Of a DNA stretch of 64,000 bases, positions 37,234 to 45,370 are shown in pieces. The DNA is from Phycisphaeraceae bacterium (GTDB taxonomy: Bacteria; Planctomycetota; Phycisphaerae; Phycisphaerales; Phycisphaeraceae), in contig JAJDCS010000031.1 in the NCBI GenBank assembly GCA_029260715.1, forward strand, positions 1-64,000, given 5' to 3'. The position numbers and the translations under genes are program-made. The notes under the pieces were generated by a model, which worked only from the letters and a program-made list of their open reading frames with translations, made no database searches and was not told where the DNA came from. Numbering within the stretch: position 1 is the first letter of the stretch; the number at the start of each line of letters is the position of its first letter.

Positions 37234-37779
37234 ATGACCAGAACCATTGTTGGAATCATCCTGGGAGTCGCGCTAATGGCCGGCGCGTACGTTATGTTTA
37301 TAAGCAATTCCGCCGAGGCCGGCCCTTATGGCGGTGACCTTGTGTCGATCGCGGAAGGAGACGCCTACGCGGAACTGCTCGCCAATGCGGACACGGGTGA
37401 ACTCATGGTTCACACCTGGGACAAAGACCAGAAGACGGCGCGACCGATCAAGAGTGAACCGCTCACCGTTGGCAGCGCGGATAAGAGCGTTACGCTAGAA
37501 CCGCATCCGACATCCACCGATCCACCCGGCTACTGCAGCCGCTTCTATGGCCAGGCCGACTGGGTTCGTGGTGGCGGTGTGCGCCATGGTTGGTTACACG
37601 AGAGTGGCCATGCACAACACCGTCGAGAGTTTGACTGGAGCAGCGGGTGGAGAGGGGGCCGGAAACACGGATCGATGTGGAAACAAGTGGCTGAGCACAG
37701 AACGCCGGATGGCACCCATCGCGGTCCAGCGGGTAACAGCGGAAGTGGCCCTGGGCACCACGGCGGGCCACATCAATAG
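37234..37779 (+). CDS. Exported protein of unknown function
   Basis: 181 aa from ATG 37234 (a GTG at 37204 is possible). Signal/anchor (IVGIILGVALMAGAYVMF), then a small domain GGDLVSIAEGDAYAELLANA, GELMVHTWDKDQKTARPI and CSRFYGQADWVRGGGVRHGW. The C-terminal third is basic and rich in Gly/His (GHHGGPHQ). The compositional change along the protein raised the question of a frameshift, but the downstream part keeps the Gly-His character seen in such exported proteins, so I treat it as intact. It ends 14 bp before the redox gene. Confidence 0.65.
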   Translation: MTRTIVGIILGVALMAGAYVMFISNSAEAGPYGGDLVSIAEGDAYAELLANADTGELMVHTWDKDQKTARPIKSEPLTVGSADKSVTLEPHPTSTDPPGYCSRFYGQADWVRGGGVRHGWLHESGHAQHRREFDWSSGWRGGRKHGSMWKQVAEHRTPDGTHRGPAGNSGSGPGHHGGPHQ

Positions 37780-37793
37780 GCTACGGTGGTCAA

Positions 37794-39794
37794 ATGAATG
37801 ATTCCCGGAACCGCGACAATGTTTGGCAGCGACACCGACTTCTCGTGGTTCTATCGTCGGTGGTGGTGTTAAGTATTTCGGCTGCCATGGCCCAGCCCGG
37901 CCCGAGCGAACACGAGAAGCACCATCCTAAGCCACCAAGCGGGGAAGCCCCGGGACCCGCAAGCGGAGAATCTCCGACCCCAGCCGGTTCCGGCATGATG
38001 GGCGGCGGCGGTGGTGATGGCATGGGGAAGATGATGGAGAAGATGGGCGCGCCAAAGCCCAAACAACTCTACCCCTCGCTGATGGCTCTGCCCGACTTGC
38101 CGCTTGAGCAGCGCCAGATAATCCAGCAACAGGCCCACGACCGCATGAAGGCCGGGGCGGCGCTGATGTCAGAAGGGATGGCAGCGCTATCACGGGCTGC
38201 GCCAACCGACGACTTTGCGGTGATGCAGGAATCGACGGCTCAACTCAGAGAAGGGCTGGCTCAGTTCGAGAGCGGGCTGGCCGCCCACCGGGCCTTGGCC
38301 GAAGGCAAAGCCCCTCGCAACGTCGCGTTGCAGTGGTTCAAGCAGCAGATGAATCTCCTGCCCCCCACGGGTGGCGCCACCAATCAGGGGCTGTTAGGCC
38401 TGTCCTGGTTTCACTTATTTGTCATGACCCTCCTGACGGTCTTCGCGGTCGCGATGATCTGCATGTACTTCTTCAAAATGCGTCGTGCGTCCGCTTTGAT
38501 GAAACGACTTGTCGATGGTGCCGGACCCACGAACACTCAAACTGCTGAAAGTCCGACCGCTGTTGCCAAGAAGCCGACCGTGGCCGAGAAGCCAACCATC
38601 GCCGAGAAATCAGCCGTCTCCGATTGCTGTGATGACTCAGCCGACGTATGCCCAACGGAGCAGGCTGGATCAACGGACCGCCCTGAGATATCTACGGGAT
38701 TCCTGCCTATCGCGAAGAAGAAGCTGTGCAGGCTCCGCGTCGCCCACATCTTCCAGGATACCGCGGACGTCAAGACCTTTCGGCTCGTGGCTTGTCATGG
38801 AGGTGGTATCCCCTTCAGTTATCTGCCCGGTCAATTCTTGACGCTAACCCTGCCGACCGGCGACAAACCGATCCGGCGCAGCTACACCATGTCATCCTCC
38901 CCGACCCAGGGGTACTACTGCGAGATCACCGTCAAGCGTGAAGAGCAAGGGGCCGGGTCGCGATACCTGCACGACCAGCTCAAGGAGGGCGATACCCTCG
39001 AGGTTCAGGCGCCCAGCGGTAAGTTTGTTTTCACGGGCAAACAGGCGGACAACGTGGTGTTGATTGCCGGTGGCGTGGGCATCACCCCGATGGTGAGCAT
39101 TACCCGTTCCCTGACCGACACCGGCTGGCACGGGGAGATCTACTTCGTCGTGTCCTGCCGCGACCCCGAACACCTCATCTTCGCCTCCGAATTGAAACGG
39201 TTACAAGAACGCCATCAAAACTTGCACTTGTTCATCGCCGCGAGCCGTATCGACCAGGACATCGACGGCTTCCATCGAGGCCGTATCACCAAGCAGTTGC
39301 TCGAACAGTGGGTACCCAACATCGCAACCCAAAGGATCCACCTCTGTGGCGCGCCGCCGATGATGGAAAGCGTCAAGCAGATGTTGGCCGAGCTGGGCGT
39401 GCCACAGGGGAGTATCCACACCGAGAACTTCGGCTCGCTGCAGAAGCCGCGGCTCCGTAGCCCGAATCCTGAAAAGCAAAAAGAAGGTGTATCCGCCAAG
39501 CAGGGCGCGACCCACCAAGAGGTACTTATCCAGAGTGGCACGGTCGCTTTTAAGGCGTCGGATAAATCAACGGAACTCCAGCCGGATGAGACCGTCCTGG
39601 ACGCGGCCGAGCGGGTCGATGTCGACATCGACTACTCTTGCCGCGTCGGGTCATGCGGCGTGTGCCTTGTCAAACTCCTGTCAGGAAACGTCACGATGGA
39701 GGTCGAGGACGGCCTGGACCCCGACGACAAGGCCAAGGGGATGATCCTCGCGTGCCAAGCCAAATCGACGGGCAACATTGAGGTTGACGCCTGA
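37794..39794 (+). CDS. Membrane-anchored FAD/NAD(P)H oxidoreductase with C-terminal 2Fe-2S ferredoxin
   Basis: 666 aa. Signal peptide, a periplasmic Met/Pro/His-rich region (about 35-200, with GSGMMGGGGGDGMGKMMEKM), one TM (about 205-228), and a Lys-Thr-Ala linker with a Cys group (SDCCDDSADVC). Then comes a ferredoxin-NADP reductase module: RRSYTMSSSP (FAD, about 360) and GGVGITPMVS (NAD(P), about 425). A plant-type 2Fe-2S domain ends it (YSCRVGSCGVC about 613-623, last Cys about 653). Electrons would pass from NAD(P)H to FAD and 2Fe-2S at the membrane. The next two genes encode likely acceptors. Domain calls are firm, substrate unknown. Confidence 0.88.
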   Translation: MNDSRNRDNVWQRHRLLVVLSSVVVLSISAAMAQPGPSEHEKHHPKPPSGEAPGPASGESPTPAGSGMMGGGGGDGMGKMMEKMGAPKPKQLYPSLMALPDLPLEQRQIIQQQAHDRMKAGAALMSEGMAALSRAAPTDDFAVMQESTAQLREGLAQFESGLAAHRALAEGKAPRNVALQWFKQQMNLLPPTGGATNQGLLGLSWFHLFVMTLLTVFAVAMICMYFFKMRRASALMKRLVDGAGPTNTQTAESPTAVAKKPTVAEKPTIAEKSAVSDCCDDSADVCPTEQAGSTDRPEISTGFLPIAKKKLCRLRVAHIFQDTADVKTFRLVACHGGGIPFSYLPGQFLTLTLPTGDKPIRRSYTMSSSPTQGYYCEITVKREEQGAGSRYLHDQLKEGDTLEVQAPSGKFVFTGKQADNVVLIAGGVGITPMVSITRSLTDTGWHGEIYFVVSCRDPEHLIFASELKRLQERHQNLHLFIAASRIDQDIDGFHRGRITKQLLEQWVPNIATQRIHLCGAPPMMESVKQMLAELGVPQGSIHTENFGSLQKPRLRSPNPEKQKEGVSAKQGATHQEVLIQSGTVAFKASDKSTELQPDETVLDAAERVDVDIDYSCRVGSCGVCLVKLLSGNVTMEVEDGLDPDDKAKGMILACQAKSTGNIEVDA

Positions 39795-39807
39795 TGCGGG
39801 GCTTGCC

Positions 39808-40554
39808 ATGAAAGAACGCGAACCCGTAATCGTTGGTGGCCTCGTCGCGCTGCTGCTGATCCTCTGGCTTGGATTTCCATTCCACCAGTCGCCAAGGTTT
39901 GCCGGAAGCTTTTGGGGTGGTGTTCTCGGGGTCACCGGCGCCGCCCTGATGTTGGTTCCGCTGTTATATCTTTTTGTAAAACGAATCATACCTCTCAAGC
40001 GGACCGTCACGAGACACGTCACGATGCGGACACTCCTGGCCTGGCATATCTACGCGGGCGTGCTGGGGCCGATCCTCGTCCTGCTCCACACCGGCCACAA
40101 ATTCGACAGCGTCTTGGGTATTACGCTGACAGCGATGGTGCTGCTCGTCGTTGTGAGCGGGTTCGTTGGGCGATACCTCATGAGCCGTATCAGCAAGGAC
40201 ATCAAGTCAAAGCGAGCCTTGCTCCTGGAAGCCAACACGCACTACGAATCAGCGTTAACCGAGCTTCGGGGCCAACCCGAACAGGCACGGCTGACCCGGC
40301 CATTTACCGGCTTCTTCACCCGGATGTTGATGACTGTGGAGCCGCTGGGCGAGACCTCCGTGCCCGGGGTTCGCGCGGTCCGACTTTCGGAATCGATCGC
40401 TGACCTTGAATACGCGATCCGCACGCACGAGGCTATCAAACGGGCGTTTTCAACATGGCTTCGGTTCCACATCGCGATCTCGTTTGCCCTTTACGCACTG
40501 CTCGCATTGCACATCTGGGGGGCGGTGTACTTCGGAATCAGGTGGTTCCAATGA
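39808..40554 (+). CDS. Membrane b-type haem-like protein (ferric-reductase/cyt b-like)
   Basis: About 248 aa from ATG 39808 (an in-frame ATG at 39793 overlaps the reductase stop). Four or five hydrophobic segments: IVGGLVALLLILWLGF, FWGGVLGVTGAALMLVPLLY, HIYAGVLGPILVLLHTGH, LTAMVLLVVVSGFVG and the C-terminal HIAISFALYALLALHIWGAV. Paired His residues in and at the ends of helices fit bis-His haem b. It sits 13 bp after the reductase and 40 bp before the multihaem cytochrome, so it probably carries electrons across the inner membrane. Confidence 0.75.
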   Translation: MKEREPVIVGGLVALLLILWLGFPFHQSPRFAGSFWGGVLGVTGAALMLVPLLYLFVKRIIPLKRTVTRHVTMRTLLAWHIYAGVLGPILVLLHTGHKFDSVLGITLTAMVLLVVVSGFVGRYLMSRISKDIKSKRALLLEANTHYESALTELRGQPEQARLTRPFTGFFTRMLMTVEPLGETSVPGVRAVRLSESIADLEYAIRTHEAIKRAFSTWLRFHIAISFALYALLALHIWGAVYFGIRWFQ

Positions 40555-40594
40555 ATGACCCGAAGCGACACTACTGTTGTGTGAGGTGGCAGAG

Positions 40595-41419
40595 ATGACA
40601 GAAAGCCACCGAATCAATCTGATCGGGCTGGTGTTGATCACGGCAGGCATTGCTGCCGTGATGGTCATCAGGTATCGCCTGAAGTCTCCTGAGCCGGATG
40701 CAAAGGTATGGGGCGTGAGCACCTGGCAGGCCATGGTCAGTCCGGGCGCTCTATCCGGGCCGCATGCATTTCTCGAAAACAACTGCAACGCCTGTCACAC
40801 GCCGATATCGGGGGTACAGGCGAGCAGCTGTATCGTCTGCCACGCTAACAACCACACGCTTCTACAACGCCAGCCCACCGCGTTTCACGCAGACATAAGC
40901 AGTTGTGTCCAGTGCCACCGTGAACACCAAGGGCCTTCCAAACGCCCAACTGAAATGGACCACTCCGCACTGACCGCGATTGGCCTGCAGCAACTTGAAA
41001 GCAACCCCGACCCCAATAGCGAAGACCGCATGACAGCGCAACAGCTGACCTACTGGCTTGGTGGTCAAAACACAGACCACCCGCCAGGTCACCCGGCCCT
41101 AACCGCGAATGAGATGGTCCTCGACTGCGCGGCCTGCCACAAAAACGACGACCGACACTTCGAGCTATTCGGTAACAACTGTGCCTCATGCCACGCCACG
41201 TCCGCATGGACGATCCCGCAATTCCGCCATCCACCCGCGGCGTCCATGGATTGTGCCCAATGCCATCAGGCTCCGCCCAGTCACTACATGATGCATTTCA
41301 AGATGATTTCCCAGAAAGTCGCAGGCCAGCCACACGCGAACGTCGAGCAGTGCTACAAATGCCACCAGACCACCTCGTGGCCGGACATCAAAGACGTAGG
41401 TTGGTACAAGCATCACTGA
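40595..41419 (+). CDS. Seven-haem membrane-anchored cytochrome c
   Basis: 274 aa from ATG 40595 with GAGGTGG upstream. N-terminal TM (INLIGLVLITAGIAAVMVI), then seven CxxCH haem sites: CNACH, CIVCH, CVQCH, CAACH, CASCH, CAQCH and CYKCH. Other His are available as distal ligands, as in cytochrome c3/NapC-like multihaem proteins. It is periplasmic and last of the three-gene redox unit. It would hand electrons to or take them from a periplasmic partner, perhaps a metal ion. Confidence 0.9.
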   Translation: MTESHRINLIGLVLITAGIAAVMVIRYRLKSPEPDAKVWGVSTWQAMVSPGALSGPHAFLENNCNACHTPISGVQASSCIVCHANNHTLLQRQPTAFHADISSCVQCHREHQGPSKRPTEMDHSALTAIGLQQLESNPDPNSEDRMTAQQLTYWLGGQNTDHPPGHPALTANEMVLDCAACHKNDDRHFELFGNNCASCHATSAWTIPQFRHPPAASMDCAQCHQAPPSHYMMHFKMISQKVAGQPHANVEQCYKCHQTTSWPDIKDVGWYKHH

Positions 41420-41662
41420 CCCCATTGGGCCGTGGAATAGGCAGCATAGTGATATGAAATTCGCACTTGGTATTTTGCGACTAACGGGCAACGCCGTGGT
41501 CATCTTTATAAGGGTAGTTGCGGGGAACGAAGACCAACAAAGCGACGGGGGCGATGGAGTTGATCCTGGTCGACTTCGAAAGACCACGATACAGAATTGG
41601 TCCGACGGACAGTACCTGCCGGTTAGGCCTGGATGGCTTGAACACGATGGTTAGGAGGCGAC

Positions 41663-41995
41663 ATGCACGAAACGATCATCCTATGGCTGGTCCGATTGAT
41701 TGAGCTCATCGCGGTGGTCATGATTGTTGCCGCCGCCCTGGTCGCCACCTCGCGCTTGATCTGGCGTCTGATCAAACAGCAGTACCGATTGGCAACGACC
41801 GATATCCGCTTGACCTTCGGACAGCATTTGGTCTTGGCCCTGGAGTTCATGATCGCTGCCGACATCCTCAAAACTGTTTTAACACCCACGCTAGACGACC
41901 TCGCCTTCCTCGGCGGCATCATCTTGATCCGAACCGTACTGACCGTAAGTATCGCCTATGAGGTGCGTCGATCGTCGAAAGGGATCGAAACGTGA
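41663..41995 (+). CDS. DUF1622 membrane protein
   Basis: 110 aa with a strong ribosome site (AGGAGG). Three TM segments with the DUF1622 features RLIWRLIKQQYRL, FGQHLVLALEFMIAADILKT and LGGIILIRTVLTVSIAYEV. Function unknown in the family. Its stop overlaps the GTG start of the HD-GYP gene by 4 bp, so the two are probably translated together. The 243 bp before it (41420-41662) hold no gene I can support. Confidence 0.85.
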   Translation: MHETIILWLVRLIELIAVVMIVAAALVATSRLIWRLIKQQYRLATTDIRLTFGQHLVLALEFMIAADILKTVLTPTLDDLAFLGGIILIRTVLTVSIAYEVRRSSKGIET

Positions 41996-42966
41996 ACTAC
42001 CGCGTGTTCATCGTTGGACTTCTCTTGTTGACCGTTGGCTTGTCGCACTGGCTCACACCGACCGATACCTACATCCTCCACGCGCTCCATGTCACGATGC
42101 GGAAGATGTTCCTCCTGCCCATCGTATTGGCGGCTATTTGGTTCGGACTCCGTGGTGCATGCCTTGCGGCCCTCGTAGCAACCGCCATCTATATCCCACA
42201 CGTGCTGGTTCAATGGCAGAGTCGGACAGCAGAGAATTTTAGCCAAGCCGGCGATACGGCTGTTTTGTGGGTGGTGGCTTTCATTGCGGGCTGGTTCGTA
42301 GACCAGGAGAGGTTAGCACAAGCGGTTGCTATGGATACGCGTCGTGGCGCCCTCTCAGCCCTGGTAACCGCCTTGGACGCGCGAGAATGCAATACGGAAC
42401 GCCATTCTCTGCGGGTCCGCGCCTATGCCCTGCGGATCGGACGCCAGATGAGGTTGCCGCAGAAGGTGATGGACGTCCTAGACCCCGCGTCGCTTCTTCA
42501 TGACGTTGGCAAGATAGGTGTGCCGGACCATGTCTTGCTGAAGCCCGGCCCACTTGACGACCGGGAGACGGCGATGATGCGGGCACACCCGGAGATCGGC
42601 TATCGCATCGTCCAGTCCGTACCACCCCTGAGAGAGGCTGCCGAGGCGGTTTATGCCCATCACGAGAAGTACGACGGCAGCGGCTACCCCAGGGGGTTGA
42701 TTGGAAAATCGACTCCGGTTGCCGCTCGCGTCTTTGCGGTTGCGGATGCATTCGACGCGCTGACGTCTAACCGTCCCTATCGTCAGGCTGTCGGTGTCGG
42801 CATGGCCCGAAAGGTAATCCAAGAGGAAAGGGGCCGGCAATTCGACCCCGCGGTAGTGGACGCGTTTCTTCGGGTCCCCCAGGGTGATTGGTCCCGGATC
42901 AGGCAAGGCGTCGAAGATGAATCAACCATCATTGAACTCCGAGCAGACCGAGTATCGTTGCATTAA
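41992..42966 (+). CDS. Membrane HD-GYP-domain phosphodiesterase
   Basis: 324 aa from GTG 41992. Several N-terminal TM segments (1-105), then an HD-GYP domain with LLHDVGKIGVPDHVLLKPG and HHEKYDGSGYPRGL, the metal-binding HD and the GYP motif intact. Expected activity is c-di-GMP hydrolysis, possibly sensed through the membrane part. No REC or PAS domain is visible. It overlaps the DUF1622 gene and is followed 47 bp later by the carotenoid-type gene; its link to metal resistance is not evident. Confidence 0.88.
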   Translation: MNYRVFIVGLLLLTVGLSHWLTPTDTYILHALHVTMRKMFLLPIVLAAIWFGLRGACLAALVATAIYIPHVLVQWQSRTAENFSQAGDTAVLWVVAFIAGWFVDQERLAQAVAMDTRRGALSALVTALDARECNTERHSLRVRAYALRIGRQMRLPQKVMDVLDPASLLHDVGKIGVPDHVLLKPGPLDDRETAMMRAHPEIGYRIVQSVPPLREAAEAVYAHHEKYDGSGYPRGLIGKSTPVAARVFAVADAFDALTSNRPYRQAVGVGMARKVIQEERGRQFDPAVVDAFLRVPQGDWSRIRQGVEDESTIIELRADRVSLH

Positions 42967-43013
42967 GGGAGGCAGTTTGCGTTAGCCACATTGTAAAAGA
43001 TCAAGACCCGGCC

Positions 43014-43796
43014 ATGATATCTGAACACTACGCTTGGCTGATCTGGTCGAGCAGCTTCCTGCTGCCGTGGCTGGCGCTCTACGGCTTTTACCCACGGCAC
43101 CGGCGAGCAATGGGATGGGCAAGCGTTTTTACGGCACCTTTTGGTCTAACTGAGCCGCTGTTTGTTCCTGAGTATTGGAATCCACCGAGCCTATTCGACC
43201 TTGCTCAGCGAACTGGGTTTGACGTGGAAAGCATTATCTTCTGCTTCGGCATCGGCGGGGTCTGTGCGGTTCTCTACAACATCCTGACCGGGCGAGTGGT
43301 CCGCCCCGTACCCGCGACGGAACGTGTGCACGGCCGACACCGATACCACCGTTTCATTCTGGCTTCACCTTTCGCGGCATTCGTTCTCCTTTATTGGTTG
43401 CCCTGGAATCCGATCTATCCGGGGATCATTGCGATGGGGGTTGGCGCGATTGCTGCCATGTGGTGTCGGCCAGACCTGACCCGAAAGTCGTGGATTGGGG
43501 GCATCCTTTTCCTGGGTTATTACATCGTTTTCTTGGTTGGCCTTCAGACCACCGTCCCCGGGTACATCGACCGCGTATGGAATCACGGTGCGCTGCTCGG
43601 CGTGTACGTGTTCGGTATGCCCATCGAGGAGCTGCTGTTCGCGTTCGCGTTCGGCCTCTATTGGTCGTCCGTCTACGAGCACTCCACCTGGAGACAAGTC
43701 GGTTCGGCCGCGATTATGGCGAGTGGGAACACCGCCCCCATTCGCGGCACCAATGAGGTATCGGGTTCCTCATGCAGCCAGGAGGCTCCTCAATGA
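43014..43796 (+). CDS. Lycopene cyclase domain membrane protein (CrtYcd-like)
   Basis: 260 aa with six or seven TM segments, the layout of fused CrtYc/CrtYd (CarR-type) lycopene cyclases. Two acidic motifs, LTEPLFVPEYW and MPIEELLFAFAFGLYW, match the conserved PxE(E/D) sites. The family makes cyclic carotenoids from lycopene. No other carotenoid genes are in the window, so it may act with host-encoded enzymes or have another membrane role. The stop overlaps the next start by 4 bp (ATGA). Confidence 0.85.
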   Translation: MISEHYAWLIWSSSFLLPWLALYGFYPRHRRAMGWASVFTAPFGLTEPLFVPEYWNPPSLFDLAQRTGFDVESIIFCFGIGGVCAVLYNILTGRVVRPVPATERVHGRHRYHRFILASPFAAFVLLYWLPWNPIYPGIIAMGVGAIAAMWCRPDLTRKSWIGGILFLGYYIVFLVGLQTTVPGYIDRVWNHGALLGVYVFGMPIEELLFAFAFGLYWSSVYEHSTWRQVGSAAIMASGNTAPIRGTNEVSGSSCSQEAPQ

Positions 43797-43999
43797 GTCA
43801 TCACTTCAAGATGCTGTTGGGATGCCTGCTGCCATTACTGGTGATCGTCTCGCTGCCGGTGTTCGGCGTCAGTGATACGGTAACCGTCTTCATCTTTATC
43901 GTCCTCATGTTCTTCTGCCACCTTGGAATGATGAGAGGACACCTTAAACACGGTTCACACCACAACGACAACTCATCAACAAGGAGAACACCACAATGA
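43793..43999 (+). CDS. Small membrane protein, DUF2933-like
   Basis: 68 aa from ATG 43793, overlapping the cyclase stop, with GGAGG upstream. It has a two-segment hydrophobic core (MLLGCLLPLLVIVSLPVFG; VFIFIVLMFFCHLGMM) and a His/Asn tail (GHLKHGSHHNDNSS). Small His-ended proteins of this form (DUF2933-like) are common in metal-resistance clusters. The stop overlaps the next start by 4 bp. Function unknown. Confidence 0.7.
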   Translation: MSHHFKMLLGCLLPLLVIVSLPVFGVSDTVTVFIFIVLMFFCHLGMMRGHLKHGSHHNDNSSTRRTPQ

Positions 44000-44274
44000 A
44001 CAAACTTAGCGTCAAAGGAACAAGCTGTGCACTGGGCGTGAGCGGCGCCGCACTGTATATCGGCTGTGTCTTTATCATGCTCACGGCTCCCAAAGAGGCG
44101 GTCGTGCGGTTCTTCAACAGTCTTCTGCACGGCTGGGATGTCACGGCGATCATGCGCTGGGACATGCCCTGGTGGGAAGCCGTCATTGGGGTATTCGAGA
44201 TATTCATCCTCGGTTGGCTGGTGGGGGCGCTGTTCGCGGTGATCTACAACCTGGCCACCACAACGAAGGGATAG
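43996..44274 (+). CDS. DUF5676-type membrane protein
   Basis: 92 aa from ATG 43996. Two TM segments (ALGVSGAALYIGCVFIML; GVFEIFILGWLVGALFAVIYN) with the intervening HGWDVTAIMRWDMPWWEA that marks this family. Unknown function; usually next to small DUF2933-like and methyltransferase genes in metal loci, as here. Gap of 3 bp to the next gene. Confidence 0.8.
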   Translation: MNKLSVKGTSCALGVSGAALYIGCVFIMLTAPKEAVVRFFNSLLHGWDVTAIMRWDMPWWEAVIGVFEIFILGWLVGALFAVIYNLATTTKG

Positions 44275-44277
44275 ACC

Positions 44278-44898
44278 ATGCACGGTGAGGGTTACGCCTA
44301 TGGCAGTTGGGGCATCGTCATCACGATGGTGCTCATCAGCCTGTTCTTCATCTTCAAGTTCATCCCGATGCGCACCAGGCTCGGGAAGCGTTCAGGCGGT
44401 GCGCTGATTGCCTTCATTGTCGCTCTATTTGCCGAGATGTACGGGTTCCCGCTGACCATATACCTGCTGTCGCACTTCGTGGGTATCGAGATCCCCTTTA
44501 ACCACATCAGCGGTCACCTGTTGGGGGACCTCATCACCTATCTCAAACTCGGCAATGGATGGTTTATCGTGATGCTGGTCAGCAACGTGCTGCTCGTCAT
44601 CGGCATCTGGGTCGTCAGCGCCGGTTGGGAGCTTGTGTACAAGTCCGAGGGCAAGCTGGTGACCCATGGTGTATACGCTTATATCCGTCACCCACAATAC
44701 ACCGGGATCTTTATTATTACCTTGGCCTTTATGATCCAGTGGCCGACACTGGCCACGCTTGTTCTCTGGCCCTTTGTCATCGCGATGTACGTCAGGCTTG
44801 CTAAACAAGAGGAGAAAGACGTGACCCAACAGTTCCCCGAGGAGTACCGCGAGTACATGCAGCGCACACCGAGGTTCTTCCCGAAATTAATTCAGTAA
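44278..44898 (+). CDS. ICMT/PEMT-family membrane methyltransferase-like protein
   Basis: 206 aa. About five TM segments and the C-terminal SAM-binding signature of isoprenylcysteine/phospholipid methyltransferases: GVYAYIRHPQYTGIFIITLAF, and KQEEKDVTQQFPEEYREYMQRTPRFFP. The bacterial substrate is unknown. It ends the tight run 43014-44898, and a strong hairpin follows 66 bp downstream. Confidence 0.87.
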   Translation: MHGEGYAYGSWGIVITMVLISLFFIFKFIPMRTRLGKRSGGALIAFIVALFAEMYGFPLTIYLLSHFVGIEIPFNHISGHLLGDLITYLKLGNGWFIVMLVSNVLLVIGIWVVSAGWELVYKSEGKLVTHGVYAYIRHPQYTGIFIITLAFMIQWPTLATLVLWPFVIAMYVRLAKQEEKDVTQQFPEEYREYMQRTPRFFPKLIQ

Positions 44899-44963
44899 TA
44901 AGTGTGCCCCGCTTCAGTTGAGGATATTCCCTAAGGTTCATTTAGCGTGCCTCAGACGACGTT

Positions 44964-44989
44964 CGGCCCGGCGGGGCATCGCCGGGCCG
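44964..44989 (+). terminator. Strong GC hairpin, possible transcription terminator
   Basis: CGGCCCGGCG (44964-44973), loop GGGCAT, CGCCGGGCCG (44980-44989): a perfect 10-bp stem. No T run follows, so it may act as a processing or Rho-aided end rather than a classic intrinsic terminator of the 43014-44898 operon. Confidence 0.5.
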
Positions 44990-45016
44990 CGTGAATCACA
45001 CTTGTGTACAGCAGTT

Positions 45017-45145
45017 GAACCCCTCAGACTCCGGACCGACCCGGCAGAGGGAAGGGAAGCCTGCCTTACCCCGTCCCTCGTCGCCGGGGCCGGAGGCCTT
45101 CGGCCCTCGGGTGAACCCCGACGACGACGGCCGAGGACGGCAGGC
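45017..45145 (+). repeat. 129-bp hairpin-forming repeat, copy 2
   Basis: Same length and orientation as the copy at 17477-17605, exactly 27,540 bp away, with about 8 differences, most in the first 50 bases. The outer stem GCCTGCC (45059-45065) / GGCAGGC (45139-45145) and inner stems are kept. Conservation of the paired part more than the 5' part suggests the fold or a protein-binding site matters. Confidence 0.85.
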
Positions 45146-45370
45146 TAGGCGCCACCAATGGTGCGACGGCACCCCGACCCGAGAGAGTAGCTGTTGCCGA
45201 ATAGATCCGAAGCCAGACCACGTTTTGACGGGTTGCTCATTATGCCCGCCGGGTGAGCAAGGAGATGCACCGTTTCTGGTTTGTCAGGAGCGGCCTCTAG
45301 GATTTTTCTCGCCACCACCGCACATCTTGAATGAATGATCGTAATATGGTGAGACTCGGAAGGAACGTGT

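Larger units (their letters stand above)
44899..45370. other. Intergenic region with hairpin and repeat copy 2
   Basis: No gene supported. It contains a perfect hairpin (44964-44989) and the second 129-bp repeat (45017-45145). The remaining 225 bp lead to pyrH, whose ribosome site GGAAGGAA lies at 45359-45366; no promoter is assigned with confidence. Confidence 0.55.

Noticed and set aside
37234-37779. Possible frameshift in the exported protein
   Set aside because: The C-terminal part keeps Gly/His-rich character and the frame is open to a normal stop just before the next gene, so no evidence of disruption.
41454-41654. 66-aa frame before the DUF1622 gene
   Set aside because: Weak hydrophobic start then random-looking sequence; no ribosome site or family. 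Could be a remnant, not supported.
44991-45338. 115-aa plus-strand frame across repeat copy 2
   Set aside because: Same reason: coding is a by-product of the repeat, no ribosome site and no recognisable protein.
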